This document shows, in pieces, positions 1 to 6,676 of a DNA stretch of 15,218 nt (its first letter is position 1; every line of letters starts with the position of its first letter). Under the pieces are notes generated by a model. The model saw only the letters and a list, made by a program, of their open reading frames with translations. It was not told the DNA's origin and searched no databases. Origin of the DNA: Pseudomonadota bacterium (GTDB lineage Bacteria; Pseudomonadota; Alphaproteobacteria; Rhizobiales; Kaistiaceae); NCBI GenBank assembly GCA_023433185.1, contig JAEZEN010000591.1, forward strand, positions 1-15,218, given 5' to 3'. The position numbers were made by a program, and so were the translations under genes.

Positions 1-314
1 ACATGCTGATCATCCGCGGCGTCAACGTCTTCCCCTCGCAGATCGAGGCGGTGCTCGCCGCCGAGCCGCGGCTCGCGCCCTACTACGTCCTCGAGGTGAC
101 GCGACCGCATCGCCTGGACGAGCTCGCCGTCGTCGTCGAGGGGCGCGACGGCACCACGGGCGAGGGCGAACGCACGGCGCTCGAGGCCGAGGCCGAGCAC
201 CTGATCAAGGTCCATGTCGGCGTCACCTGCGCCGTCCGCGTGGTGCCTCCGGGCACCATCGAGCGCTCCGAAGGCAAGGCGAAGCGGATCGTCGACCGGC
301 GGCCGAAGGAATGA
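1..314 (+). CDS. Phenylacetate-CoA ligase-type AMP-forming ligase, C-terminal fragment
   Basis: This is the last ~104 codons of an acyl-adenylate-forming ligase; the 5' part lies outside the window, so the ATG at position 3 is internal. The fragment opens with the (D)MLIIRGVNVFPSQIE stretch typical of the C-terminal lid domain of PaaK-type phenylacetate-CoA ligases, continues through an alpha/beta segment (YYVLEVTR, LDELAVVVEG), and ends with the GTIERSEGKAKRIVDRR tail that carries the conserved lysine region of the family. Such enzymes activate aryl acids with ATP and CoA in the cytoplasm. The gene stops 16 bases before the DpgC-like gene, so the two are probably one transcript and the ligase may supply its arylacetyl-CoA substrate. 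The exact substrate (phenylacetate or a hydroxylated analogue) cannot be read from this fragment. Confidence 0.85.
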   Translation, partial: MLIIRGVNVFPSQIEAVLAAEPRLAPYYVLEVTRPHRLDELAVVVEGRDGTTGEGERTALEAEAEHLIKVHVGVTCAVRVVPPGTIERSEGKAKRIVDRRPKE

Positions 315-330
315 CGGCGGGGAGGCTGCG

Positions 331-1719
331 ATGAACGACGACGTGATTCCCATCCTCGCCGCCGGCGGCCTCCCGGAGGAAGCGGCGGCCGAGTGGCTGG
401 CGGCGGAGCAGACCCGCACCGCCGATCTCGCCACCGACCGCCACCGCTATGCGGCGTTCTGGGAGAAGTCGTCCGGCCTCGTCGCCCGCCTGCCGCCGAA
501 GCTCCGGCGGGACGCGGCGGCGGTGGCTGCGGCGGCCCATGTCCTCGACCGCGCGCGGGCGGCGCGCGAGCGTTTCCTCGCCGCCCCTGCCGAGGCGGTC
601 TACGACGAGGTGACGGCGCGCGGCATGCTGCGGCTCGAGGACCTCGTCTTCGCCGTCGCCGCTGCGTTTCCCGGCCTCGCCCCCACGCCGGAGCAGGTGG
701 CCGCCGAGGCGGCGATGACCCAAGGCGACAAGGACGGCGTCGAGATCGACCAGGGCATCCTGCTGGCGCATGTGCTGGCGAGCCCCCGCGCCGGCACGAG
801 CCTCTGCCACGCCATGCTCCTGCCGCTGCCCGAGAGCGCGGAGCACGCCGCCCGGCTCGCGACAGACGGGCGTCTCGATATCGGCGCCGTGACGCTCGAA
901 CGGCGGGGCAGGGCGATCTATCTCACCGCCGGCAACCCCCGCTTCCTCAACGCCGAGGACGACACCACGCTTGCCGCCATGGAGATGGCGGTGGACGCCG
1001 CGATCCTCGACCCCGACAGCGAGATCGTCGTGCTCCGCGGACGGTCCGTCGATCACCCGAAATACGCCGGCCGGCGGGTCTTCGGGGCAGGCATCAACCT
1101 CACCCACCTCTATTGCGGCCGCATTCCCTTCGTCTGGTTCATGCGGCGCGACCTCGGCTACGTCCACAAGCTGTTCCGGGGCATCGCGCCGCCCGATGCG
1201 GTGCCGGACGACCTCGCCGGACGGACCACCGAGAAACCGTGGATCGCCGCCGTCGACAGCTTCGCCATCGGCGGCCACTGCCAACTGCTGCTGGTCGCCG
1301 ACTACGTGCTCGCGGCTGACGACGCCTTCATGACGCTGCCGGCGCAGAAGGAGGGGATCATCCCCGGCTTTGCCAATCTCCGCCTGCCGCGCTTCACCGG
1401 CGAGCGGATCGCCCGCGAGGCGATCCTCTACGAACGGAAGCTGCCCTGCGCCAGTCCCGAGGGGCGTCTGATCGTCGATGAAGTGGCGCCCGCCGGCGCC
1501 ATGGACGCCGCGATCGAGGCCGCCGTCGCCGGTCTCACCGACGCCGGTGCGGTCAGCGCGGTCGGCAACCGCCGCGCCTTCCGTGTCGCGCTCGAGCCGC
1601 TCGACGCCTTCCGCCGCTACGCCTCGGTCTATGCGCGCGAGCAGGCCTACTGCCATTTCAGCCCGGCCCTGATCGCCAATCTCGAGCGCAACTGGGACGC
1701 CCGGAACCGGCGGGGGTGA
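331..1719 (+). CDS. DpgC-like (3,5-dihydroxyphenyl)acetyl-CoA 1,2-dioxygenase family protein (crotonase fold)
   Basis: A 462-residue protein of the crotonase superfamily with the long N-terminal helical region (about residues 1-190) that marks the DpgC branch. DpgC is a cofactor- and metal-free oxygenase that turns 3,5-dihydroxyphenylacetyl-CoA into the glyoxylate in glycopeptide antibiotic producers. Visible DpgC-type motifs are FGAGINLTHLY (from residue 251), MRRDLGYVHKLFRG (from 271, with the arginine pair R272/R273), EKPWIAAVDSFAIGGHCQ (oxyanion loop, G314-G315) and LPAQKEGIIPGFANLRL (from 336). The ATG at 331 follows a GGGGAGG ribosome binding site and sits 16 bases after the ligase stop; a longer in-frame opening from 214 overlaps the ligase gene and is rejected. 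From memory, antinomycete DpgC has GGGAQ where this protein has GGHCQ, so substrate and chemistry may differ. A hydratase or hydrolase role on an arylacetyl-CoA remains possible. Confidence 0.8.
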   Translation: MNDDVIPILAAGGLPEEAAAEWLAAEQTRTADLATDRHRYAAFWEKSSGLVARLPPKLRRDAAAVAAAAHVLDRARAARERFLAAPAEAVYDEVTARGMLRLEDLVFAVAAAFPGLAPTPEQVAAEAAMTQGDKDGVEIDQGILLAHVLASPRAGTSLCHAMLLPLPESAEHAARLATDGRLDIGAVTLERRGRAIYLTAGNPRFLNAEDDTTLAAMEMAVDAAILDPDSEIVVLRGRSVDHPKYAGRRVFGAGINLTHLYCGRIPFVWFMRRDLGYVHKLFRGIAPPDAVPDDLAGRTTEKPWIAAVDSFAIGGHCQLLLVADYVLAADDAFMTLPAQKEGIIPGFANLRLPRFTGERIAREAILYERKLPCASPEGRLIVDEVAPAGAMDAAIEAAVAGLTDAGAVSAVGNRRAFRVALEPLDAFRRYASVYAREQAYCHFSPALIANLERNWDARNRRG

Positions 1720-1728
1720 GTGATCACC

Positions 1729-2359
1729 TCACTGTGTGCGCGCGACTCTCACCCGACGTCGGCTCAGGGTCACCGGATCAACGAACGAGACAGTAGCCCC
1801 ATTGAAGCTGAATAAATCTCCAATTCGCGGTGCCGAATTCTCCGCCGGAAAACTAAACGTCACAATATTTCTCAATACTCCAGATATACATTCTCCCGAT
1901 ATGGTAACTATGTCATGTGCTTTTTCGATATCAGATACCAAGAAGAGCGTAGGTGGAGGGTGGCCATATTGTTTCAAGAAAATTTTAGATAGATCTATGC
2001 CCGCAGTCTGCAATAATTCAATTATAGATTTAGCGATTGAACTTTCACGAGCCACGAGCGGTTGTGCTTTTTTCGATGCAGGCGGATGGGGAGGCTGTGG
2101 CGAATTACTAGTGCATTTGTGTTTAGGCCACGGCCAGCCAATCTCATCAAAGAAGACCCGGCTGCCCTTGTTCGTTCTGATAGTAGAAAACTCTCTCTCC
2201 GCATACCGGACAGCGAGCATTTGGAATCACAAAGCAGGCGGACCACCGACGGTCAGCCCCGTAGGCACCCAACGACTTGGCCGCAAGCTCTCTATTCCTA
2301 TTCCTGCGCTTGGAGCACCAGCCACATGTGCAATCTGGATAGTGATTGTGACCTCCCAT
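1729..2359 (-). pseudogene. Zinc-ribbon protein of unknown function, frameshifted, in an AT-rich islet
   Basis: Two overlapping reading frames join into one protein of about 209 residues. The first (ATG at 2359) carries CTCGWC (C10, C12, C15) and CPVCGERVFYYQNE (C50, C53), then runs into a stop. The second frame resumes exactly in register with SRVFFDEIGWPWPKHKC (H80, C82). Removing one base from the GGG run at 2165-2167 restores a single frame. The cysteine/histidine set looks like a metal-binding ribbon, and I recall the CPVCG...VFF..GGRVFFD.LGPPWPKHPC pattern from unnamed bacterial proteins. The C-terminal ~120 residues have no recognised motif. Base composition is unlike the neighbours: 1981-2040 has only 19 G/C in 60 and 1861-1920 has 22 in 60. 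This suggests recent acquisition. It ends 9 bases from the convergent DpgC-like gene and starts 5 bases after corA. Sequencing error is a real alternative to true inactivation. Confidence 0.72.
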
Positions 2360-2364
2360 AGACG

Positions 2365-3338
2365 TCAGAGCCAGCCGCGCTTCTTGAACCAGAGGAAGGG
2401 CAGGACCGCCGAGGCGAGCATCAGGAGGAGGGCCGCCGGGTAGCCCAACCCCCAGTCGAGTTCCGGCATGTCCTGGAAGTTCATGCCATAGACCGTGCCG
2501 ATCAGGGTCGGGGGGAAGAAGATCGTCGCCGCCACCGTGAGGATGCGGATCACCTCGTTCTGCTCGACCGAGATCAGGCCCAGCGTCGCGTCGAGGAGGA
2601 ACAGGATCTTGTTCGAGAGGAAGGCGCAGTGATCCTCGAGCGAGCGGACGTCCCGGGCGAGCAGAGGCGGTTCTTGTTGGCGCCCTTGCCGAAGCTCGCG
2701 GGCAAGGCCGCGCCGGCGAACTGGATCAGCCGCTCGAGCGAGGACAGGCTTTCCCGCGCCTTGGCCGCGATGTCGCCCTGGGCGCCGATCTGGTTCATCA
2801 GCGCGGCAAGGCGACGGCCGCGGCGCTTCTCCTTCTGGCTGCTGAAGACCTGCTGGTTCAAGAGGTCGACGTCGCTGCTGACCTTTTCCAGCACGTCGGC
2901 CGTGCGGTCGACGATCGCCTCGATCAGACCGTAGAAGACCGACGCGGCGGTCGCGCAGTTGCTGCCGCTTCTGGTCGCCCGCACCATGAACTGCTTGTGG
3001 GCGCGCAGTTCCTCGTGGCGCAGCGTCGCGATACGCTGATCGCCGGCCACGACGATGGTGAGGGGCACCAGCAGCGGCTTGCCGGTGTCGATGCCGGTCA
3101 GGACCGATGCCGTCATGAAGACCGCCCCGTCTTCGGCGTAGAAGCGGCTCGAGAACTCGATCTCGGCAGCCTCCTCGCGGGTCGGCAGGCTCGCCGAAAG
3201 GAAGGTCTCCGCCTCTCGATCCTCTTCTCGGGTCGGCTGGTACAGGTCGATCCAGCTTGCATCTTCGGGCACGGCGCCGCCCGTGGCGACGTCGACGGTC
3301 CGCGGTCCGTCCTGTGACAGGCTGTAGGCTACGAGCAT
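2365..3338 (-). pseudogene. corA: CorA-type Mg2+/Co2+ channel, interrupted by a frameshift
   Basis: A CorA pentameric divalent-cation channel split into two frames. The N-terminal ~224 residues from ATG 3338 form the cytoplasmic funnel (LVAYSLSQDGPRTV, WIDLYQPTREE, and a long helix around SSDVDLLNQQVFSSQKEKRR). After GKGANKNRL the frame is lost near 2664-2667. One base appears missing: with it restored the protein continues LARDVRSLEDH, then the first membrane helix (ILTVAATIFFPPTLIGTV), the signature GMN (codons at 2487-2479) followed by MPEL, a second helix, and the usual basic end FKKRGWL. Restored length is about 324 residues, normal for CorA. The downstream fragment alone has no plausible start for a channel. 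The opening extending upstream to 3716 runs into the divergent region and lacks CorA character, so ATG 3338 is preferred. Whether this is real loss or a sequence error cannot be decided here. Confidence 0.85.
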
Positions 3339-3507
3339 GGCGGCATCCCGGTGGCCGGCTTGCGCCCGTGGCGGCTCCGGATCGGGCGTAGAAATAACAT
3401 GAGCATCATGTACGGGACGTATCGAACCCGGCGCGCGCCGTGCTACACGCGAGGCGTCAGAAACGGGGGCGCCGCACGGATTGCGGGCCAAGATGGAGGT
3501 CACGGGA
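3339..3507. promoter_or_regulatory. Divergent intergenic region between corA and the DUF992 gene
   Basis: This 169-base stretch separates two divergent genes and should hold both promoters. It includes a locally AT-rich patch (3391-3412) around a perfect inverted repeat, ACATGA-GCA-TCATGT, at 3397-3411, which has the size and spacing of a small operator. No convincing -35/-10 pair was found on either strand. Confidence 0.35.
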
Positions 3508-4011
3508 ATGAGGTTCTTCAACAAGCTCGCGCGCACGGTTGCAGCCGGTCTTCTGGCAGTCGTCATGGCCACCACCGGGGGCGTGCTCCCGTCGTCGGCG
3601 GACACCGGACATGTCAAGATCGGCGTCCTCACCTGCGCGGCCGGGGTCCAGGTCGGGCTGCTCATCACCTCGGGCGAGAAGATCCGCTGCAGCTTCGTGC
3701 CGGATGCCCACGGCACCGAGCACTATCACGGCAGGATCCGGAAGTTCGGCCTCAATGTCGGTATCACCGCCGCCTCGGTGATCGTCTGGGCCGTGCTCGC
3801 CGTCGACGGCAGCAAGTACCAGCCCTATGCCCTGGCCGGGACCTATGCCGGCGTCTCGGCGGAGGAGACGGTCGCCCTCGGCCTCGGTGCGAACCTCCTG
3901 CTCGGCGGTTCGGACAAGGGCTTCGTCCTGCAGCCGCTCAGCGTCCAGGGCCAGGCCGGGCTCAACCTCGCCGTCGGCGTGTCGATCCTCCACCTCGACG
4001 CCGACGGGTAG
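3508..4011 (+). CDS. DUF992 domain-containing secreted protein
   Basis: A 167-residue exported protein of unknown function. Residues 1-31 form a Sec signal peptide (basic start MRFFNKLAR, hydrophobic core, small-residue end SSA before D32). The mature part matches the DUF992 pattern common in alphaproteobacteria: KIGVLTC near the start, VIVWAVLAVDG, LAGTYAGVSAEETVALGLGA, LLGGSDKGFVLQPLSVQGQ and AGLNLAVGV. Two cysteines, C43 and C61, could form a disulfide in the periplasm. The ATG at 3508 is chosen because GGAGGT at 3495-3500 lies 7 bases upstream; in-frame TTG 3481 and ATG 3493 would put this site inside the gene or upstream of nothing comparable. A strong terminator follows within 20 bases, so the gene is probably monocistronic. 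It may be an outer-surface or periplasmic structural protein, but no role is established. Confidence 0.88.
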   Translation: MRFFNKLARTVAAGLLAVVMATTGGVLPSSADTGHVKIGVLTCAAGVQVGLLITSGEKIRCSFVPDAHGTEHYHGRIRKFGLNVGITAASVIVWAVLAVDGSKYQPYALAGTYAGVSAEETVALGLGANLLLGGSDKGFVLQPLSVQGQAGLNLAVGVSILHLDADG

Positions 4012-4030
4012 GCCGAACCTGGCGGCGAAG

Positions 4031-4054
4031 CCCGCCGGTCTTCCGGCGGGTTTT
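4031..4054 (+). terminator. Intrinsic terminator after the DUF992 gene
   Basis: CCCGCCGG (4031-4038), a four-base loop TCTT, and CCGGCGGG (4043-4050) form a perfect 8-bp stem followed by TTTT. It lies 19 bases after the DUF992 stop and insulates it from the EF-G-like gene. Confidence 0.85.
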
Positions 4055-4155
4055 CGGCTCGCTCTTGTCATCCGTCGCTTTCCCTGAGACGATCCGGTCC
4101 CAGGGGCGCGCGGCCTCGCGTCCTCGACAAGCAAGAAAAGCTGGAGGACACGGCC

Positions 4156-6207
4156 ATGGCAGACGGCGGCAGAGTTCCGGGCCCGAAGTGCATCGCGCTG
4201 ACGGGGCCGTTCGCAAGCGGCAAGACGACGCTCCTTGAGGCGATCCTCGCGCGCACCGGAGCCGTGACCCGGCAGGGCTCGGTGACGGACCGGAACACGG
4301 TGGGCGATGCCTCCGCCGAAGCCCGCGCGCACCAGATGAGCACCGAGGTCAACGTCGCCGATACCGAGTTCATGGGCGACCGGATCACCTTTCTCGACTG
4401 CCCCGGCTCGGTCGAGTTCGCCTTCGAGTCCGAGGCGATCCTGCCCGCCGTGGACCTCGCCATCGTCGTCGCCGAGGCGGACGAGAAGAAGATTCCCGCC
4501 CTCCAGGTCATCCTCAGGACGCTCGAGGAGCGCGGCATTCCGCGCATCCTGTTTCTCAACAAGATGGACAAGGCCGACGCGCGGGTCCGCGCGACGCTCG
4601 AGATGCTCCAGCCGGCGAGCAGCGTACCCCTCGTGCTCCGCCACATCCCGATCTGGCAGAGCGGCGTCGTCACCGGCTTCATCGACCTCGCGCTCGAGCG
4701 CGCCTTCCTCTATCGCGAGCACGCCGCGAGCGAGGTCATCGACATGGCCGACGAGGATCGCGCCCGCGAGGCCGAGGCGCGCTTCACCATGCTCGAGACG
4801 TTGGCCGACTACGACGACAGCCTGATGGAGCAGCTCCTCGAGGACATCCAGCCCGATCGCGACAGCGTCTTCACCGATCTCGTCGCCGAGATGCGGGACG
4901 GGCTGATCTGTCCGGTGCTCATCGGCTCTGCGGAGAAGGCCTACGGCGTCGGCCGGCTCCTCAAGGCGATCCGCCACGAGAGCCCGGGCATCGCCGACAC
5001 GCGGATCCGGCTTGGCCTGCCGGAGGGCGACGAGGCCGTCGCCCAGGTGCTGAAGACGCTCCACACGACGCATGGCGGCAAGGTGTCGGTCGCCCGGGTG
5101 CTGTCCCGGTCGATCGCCGAGGGCGCCGAGCTGGTCGGCCCGGACGGCGAGGTCGGCCGGGTCTCCGGCGTCTTCCGCGTCATGGGCGGCGGCAGCCAGA
5201 AGCGCGATGCGGCGCAGGCCGGCGATACGGTCGGTCTCGGCAAGCTCGACGGCGCCCGGACCGGCATGACGCTGTCGACCGGCAAGGTCCCGCCGCGCCA
5301 GCTCGTCGCCCCCGCCATTCCCGACCCGGTGCTCGGCGTCGCCGTCTCCTCGGCCGAGCGCAAGGACGACGTCAAGCTCTCGGCGGCGCTCCAGAAGGCG
5401 GTTGAGGAGGACCCCTCGCTCCGCATCAGCCACGTCCAGGAGACCGGCGAGACGCTGCTCGAGGGGCAGGGCGAGATGCACCTTCGCGTCGCCCTCGAAC
5501 GGCTCACGGGCAAGTACGGCGTCGCCATCACGACCCGCGAGCCGCAGGTGCCCTACAAGGAGACGATTCGTGGTCAGGTCAGCGTGCGGGGGCGGCACAA
5601 GAAGCAGTCGGGCGGCCATGGCCAGTTCGGTGATGTGGTGCTCGACATCAAGCCGCTGCCACGCGGCTCGGGCTTCGTCTTCGAGGAGACGATCACCGGC
5701 GGCGCCGTGCCGCGGAACTATTTCGGTTCGATCGAGGAGGGGATCCGCGAGTATCTCGGCCGCGGGCCGCTTGGCTTCCCCGTCGTCGACATCGCGGTGA
5801 CCCTCACCGACGGCACCTACCACACGGTCGATTACTCCGACATGGCCTTCCGCACCGCCGCCCAGATCGGCATGCGGGAGGGCATGCCGCAGTGCAAGCC
5901 TGTGCTGCTCGAGCCCGTGCTCAAGGTCGAAATCGCCGTGCCGTCCGAGGCGACGCCGCGGGTCAACGCGATCGTCTCGCAGCGTCGCGGCCAGCTCCTC
6001 GGCTTCGATGCCCGGCCCGGCTGGCAGGGTTGGGACGTCGTCGAGGCGATGATCCCCCAGGCGGAGATCCGCGATCTCATTGTCGAGCTGCGGTCGGCGA
6101 CTGCGGGCGTCGGGACGTTCCGGGCGAGATTCGATCACCTCGCCGAGATCACCGGGCGCCTTGCCGACCAGGCCATCGAGCGCGTGGCGGGCACGAAGGC
6201 GGCCTGA
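4156..6207 (+). CDS. Elongation factor G-like translational GTPase (EF-G paralogue)
   Basis: A 683-residue homologue of EF-G with its domains in order: a GTPase domain (about 1-270), domain II, III (ISHVQETGETLLEGQGEMHL), IV (YKETIRGQVSVRGRHKKQSGGHGQFGDV, with the tip near GGAVPRNYF) and V. The P-loop is GPFASGKTT (K23, T24) and the base-recognition motif is NKMD (135-138). The G3 motif reads DCPGSVEF (81-88) instead of DTPGHVDF, so Ser85 replaces the histidine that promotes GTP hydrolysis in canonical EF-G. The switch I region (AEARAHQMSTEVN) is also divergent. I recall this DCPGS form from a family of 'EF-G-like' proteins that accompany a normal fusA, so it is probably not the housekeeping factor. 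The ATG at 4156 has GGAGG at 4143-4147. A ribosome-associated or stress role is inference. Confidence 0.9.
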   Translation: MADGGRVPGPKCIALTGPFASGKTTLLEAILARTGAVTRQGSVTDRNTVGDASAEARAHQMSTEVNVADTEFMGDRITFLDCPGSVEFAFESEAILPAVDLAIVVAEADEKKIPALQVILRTLEERGIPRILFLNKMDKADARVRATLEMLQPASSVPLVLRHIPIWQSGVVTGFIDLALERAFLYREHAASEVIDMADEDRAREAEARFTMLETLADYDDSLMEQLLEDIQPDRDSVFTDLVAEMRDGLICPVLIGSAEKAYGVGRLLKAIRHESPGIADTRIRLGLPEGDEAVAQVLKTLHTTHGGKVSVARVLSRSIAEGAELVGPDGEVGRVSGVFRVMGGGSQKRDAAQAGDTVGLGKLDGARTGMTLSTGKVPPRQLVAPAIPDPVLGVAVSSAERKDDVKLSAALQKAVEEDPSLRISHVQETGETLLEGQGEMHLRVALERLTGKYGVAITTREPQVPYKETIRGQVSVRGRHKKQSGGHGQFGDVVLDIKPLPRGSGFVFEETITGGAVPRNYFGSIEEGIREYLGRGPLGFPVVDIAVTLTDGTYHTVDYSDMAFRTAAQIGMREGMPQCKPVLLEPVLKVEIAVPSEATPRVNAIVSQRRGQLLGFDARPGWQGWDVVEAMIPQAEIRDLIVELRSATAGVGTFRARFDHLAEITGRLADQAIERVAGTKAA

Positions 6208-6221
6208 GCCTCGTCGTCGGC

Positions 6222-6247
6222 GGAACCCTTCGCGCGGCTCCCACGTT
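6222..6247 (+). promoter_or_regulatory. Candidate EcfG (general stress sigma factor) promoter
   Basis: GGAAC (6222-6226), a 17-base spacer, and CGTT (6244-6247) match the alphaproteobacterial EcfG consensus GGAAC-N16/17-CGTT exactly. It lies in the gap after the EF-G-like gene and would start transcription about 45 bases before the PepSY gene, which has its own ribosome binding site. Confidence 0.6.
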
Positions 6248-6298
6248 GCACCTCTTCCGGCCGGAGCGGCCGCAAACGGAACGAGGGAGACATCCTGC

Positions 6299-6556
6299 AT
6301 GCTATTCCGCACGCTCGCTTTCGCTGGTCTGCTCGCGTTCGCCGTGCCGGCACTGGCCGACGACGACCGCATGCCGACCGCCGAGGAACTGGCGACCATC
6401 GAGGCGGTGCTGCGCGACGCCGGCTACGTGAGCTGGGACGACATCGAGCTCGACGATGGCGTCTGGGAAGTGGACGATGCGCGGAAGGCCGACGGCACCG
6501 AGCACGATCTGGAGCTCGACCCGGTTACGCTGGAGATCGTCGACATCGACGACTGA
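6299..6556 (+). CDS. Small exported PepSY domain protein
   Basis: An 85-residue protein starting at ATG 6299, preceded by a GAGGGAGA ribosome binding site at 6283-6290. Residues 1-20 are a Sec signal peptide (MLFRTLAFAGLLAFAVPALA) that should be cut before DDDR. The mature 65 residues form a single PepSY unit: a helix (TAEELATIEAVLRDAGYVSW) and a strand pair ending in the typical ELDPVTLEIVDIDD, where the WEVDDARKADGTEHDLELD segment is the usual PepSY hairpin. It is very acidic. Single-domain PepSY proteins are periplasmic and poorly understood; protease inhibition or sensing has been proposed for the domain. A candidate EcfG promoter just upstream suggests stress control, and msrP follows 120 bases downstream. 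The longer in-frame opening back to 6080 overlaps the EF-G-like gene and is rejected. Confidence 0.85.
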   Translation: MLFRTLAFAGLLAFAVPALADDDRMPTAEELATIEAVLRDAGYVSWDDIELDDGVWEVDDARKADGTEHDLELDPVTLEIVDIDD

Positions 6557-6590
6557 TCCGCGACGGCCTGCCGTCGGGGACTTCCGGATC
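6555..6590 (+). repeat. Nested inverted repeats after the PepSY gene
   Basis: GATCCG (6555-6560) pairs with CGGATC (6585-6590), and inside it GACGGC (6562-6567) faces GCCGTC (6570-6575). The outer arm overlaps the PepSY stop. It could fold as a hairpin that ends or processes the PepSY transcript, but there is no T run after it, so I do not call it an intrinsic terminator. Confidence 0.4.
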
Positions 6591-6610
6591 GGCACACCTT
6601 CGTGATTTGA

Positions 6611-6651
6611 TCGTGTCCCCGGGGCGGCGCTAGGTCAGCTTCGGGACACGA
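6611..6651. repeat. 9-bp inverted repeat in the msrP upstream region
   Basis: TCGTGTCCC (6611-6619) and GGGACACGA (6643-6651) are perfect reverse complements separated by 23 bases, ending 25 bases before the msrP start. It may be a two-half-site operator or a stem-loop in the msrP leader. A weak -35-like TTGATC overlaps its left arm (6607-6612). Confidence 0.45.
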
Positions 6652-6676
6652 CGAAATGCCCGAAGGGAGGCCGACC

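Noticed and set aside
223..1656. A 477-codon minus-strand frame opposite the DpgC-like gene
   Set aside because: Composition-driven shadow; the plus-strand frame carries clear crotonase/DpgC motifs and a ribosome binding site.
1720..2360. An insertion sequence or prophage remnant as the source of the AT-rich islet
   Set aside because: No transposase, integrase, terminal inverted repeats or flanking direct repeats could be seen.
1736..2443. A 235-codon plus-strand frame across the AT-rich islet
   Set aside because: No motif and no good start. The minus strand holds the cysteine-rich ribbon motifs in two frames that join at a single base.
2574..3716. CorA starting at 3716 with ~126 extra N-terminal residues
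   Set aside because: The extension covers the divergent intergenic region and the start of the DUF992 gene and has no CorA similarity; ATG 3338 gives a normal-length CorA.
4156..6207. The housekeeping elongation factor fusA
   Set aside because: The DCPGS motif, divergent switch I and the absence of neighbouring rpsL, rpsG or tuf genes point to the EF-G-like paralogue family instead.
3457..6399. A 980-codon open frame on the minus strand opposite the DUF992 and EF-G-like genes
   Set aside because: It spans two unrelated genes, a terminator and intergenic DNA without a stop, has no recognisable domain, and is another shadow of GC bias.
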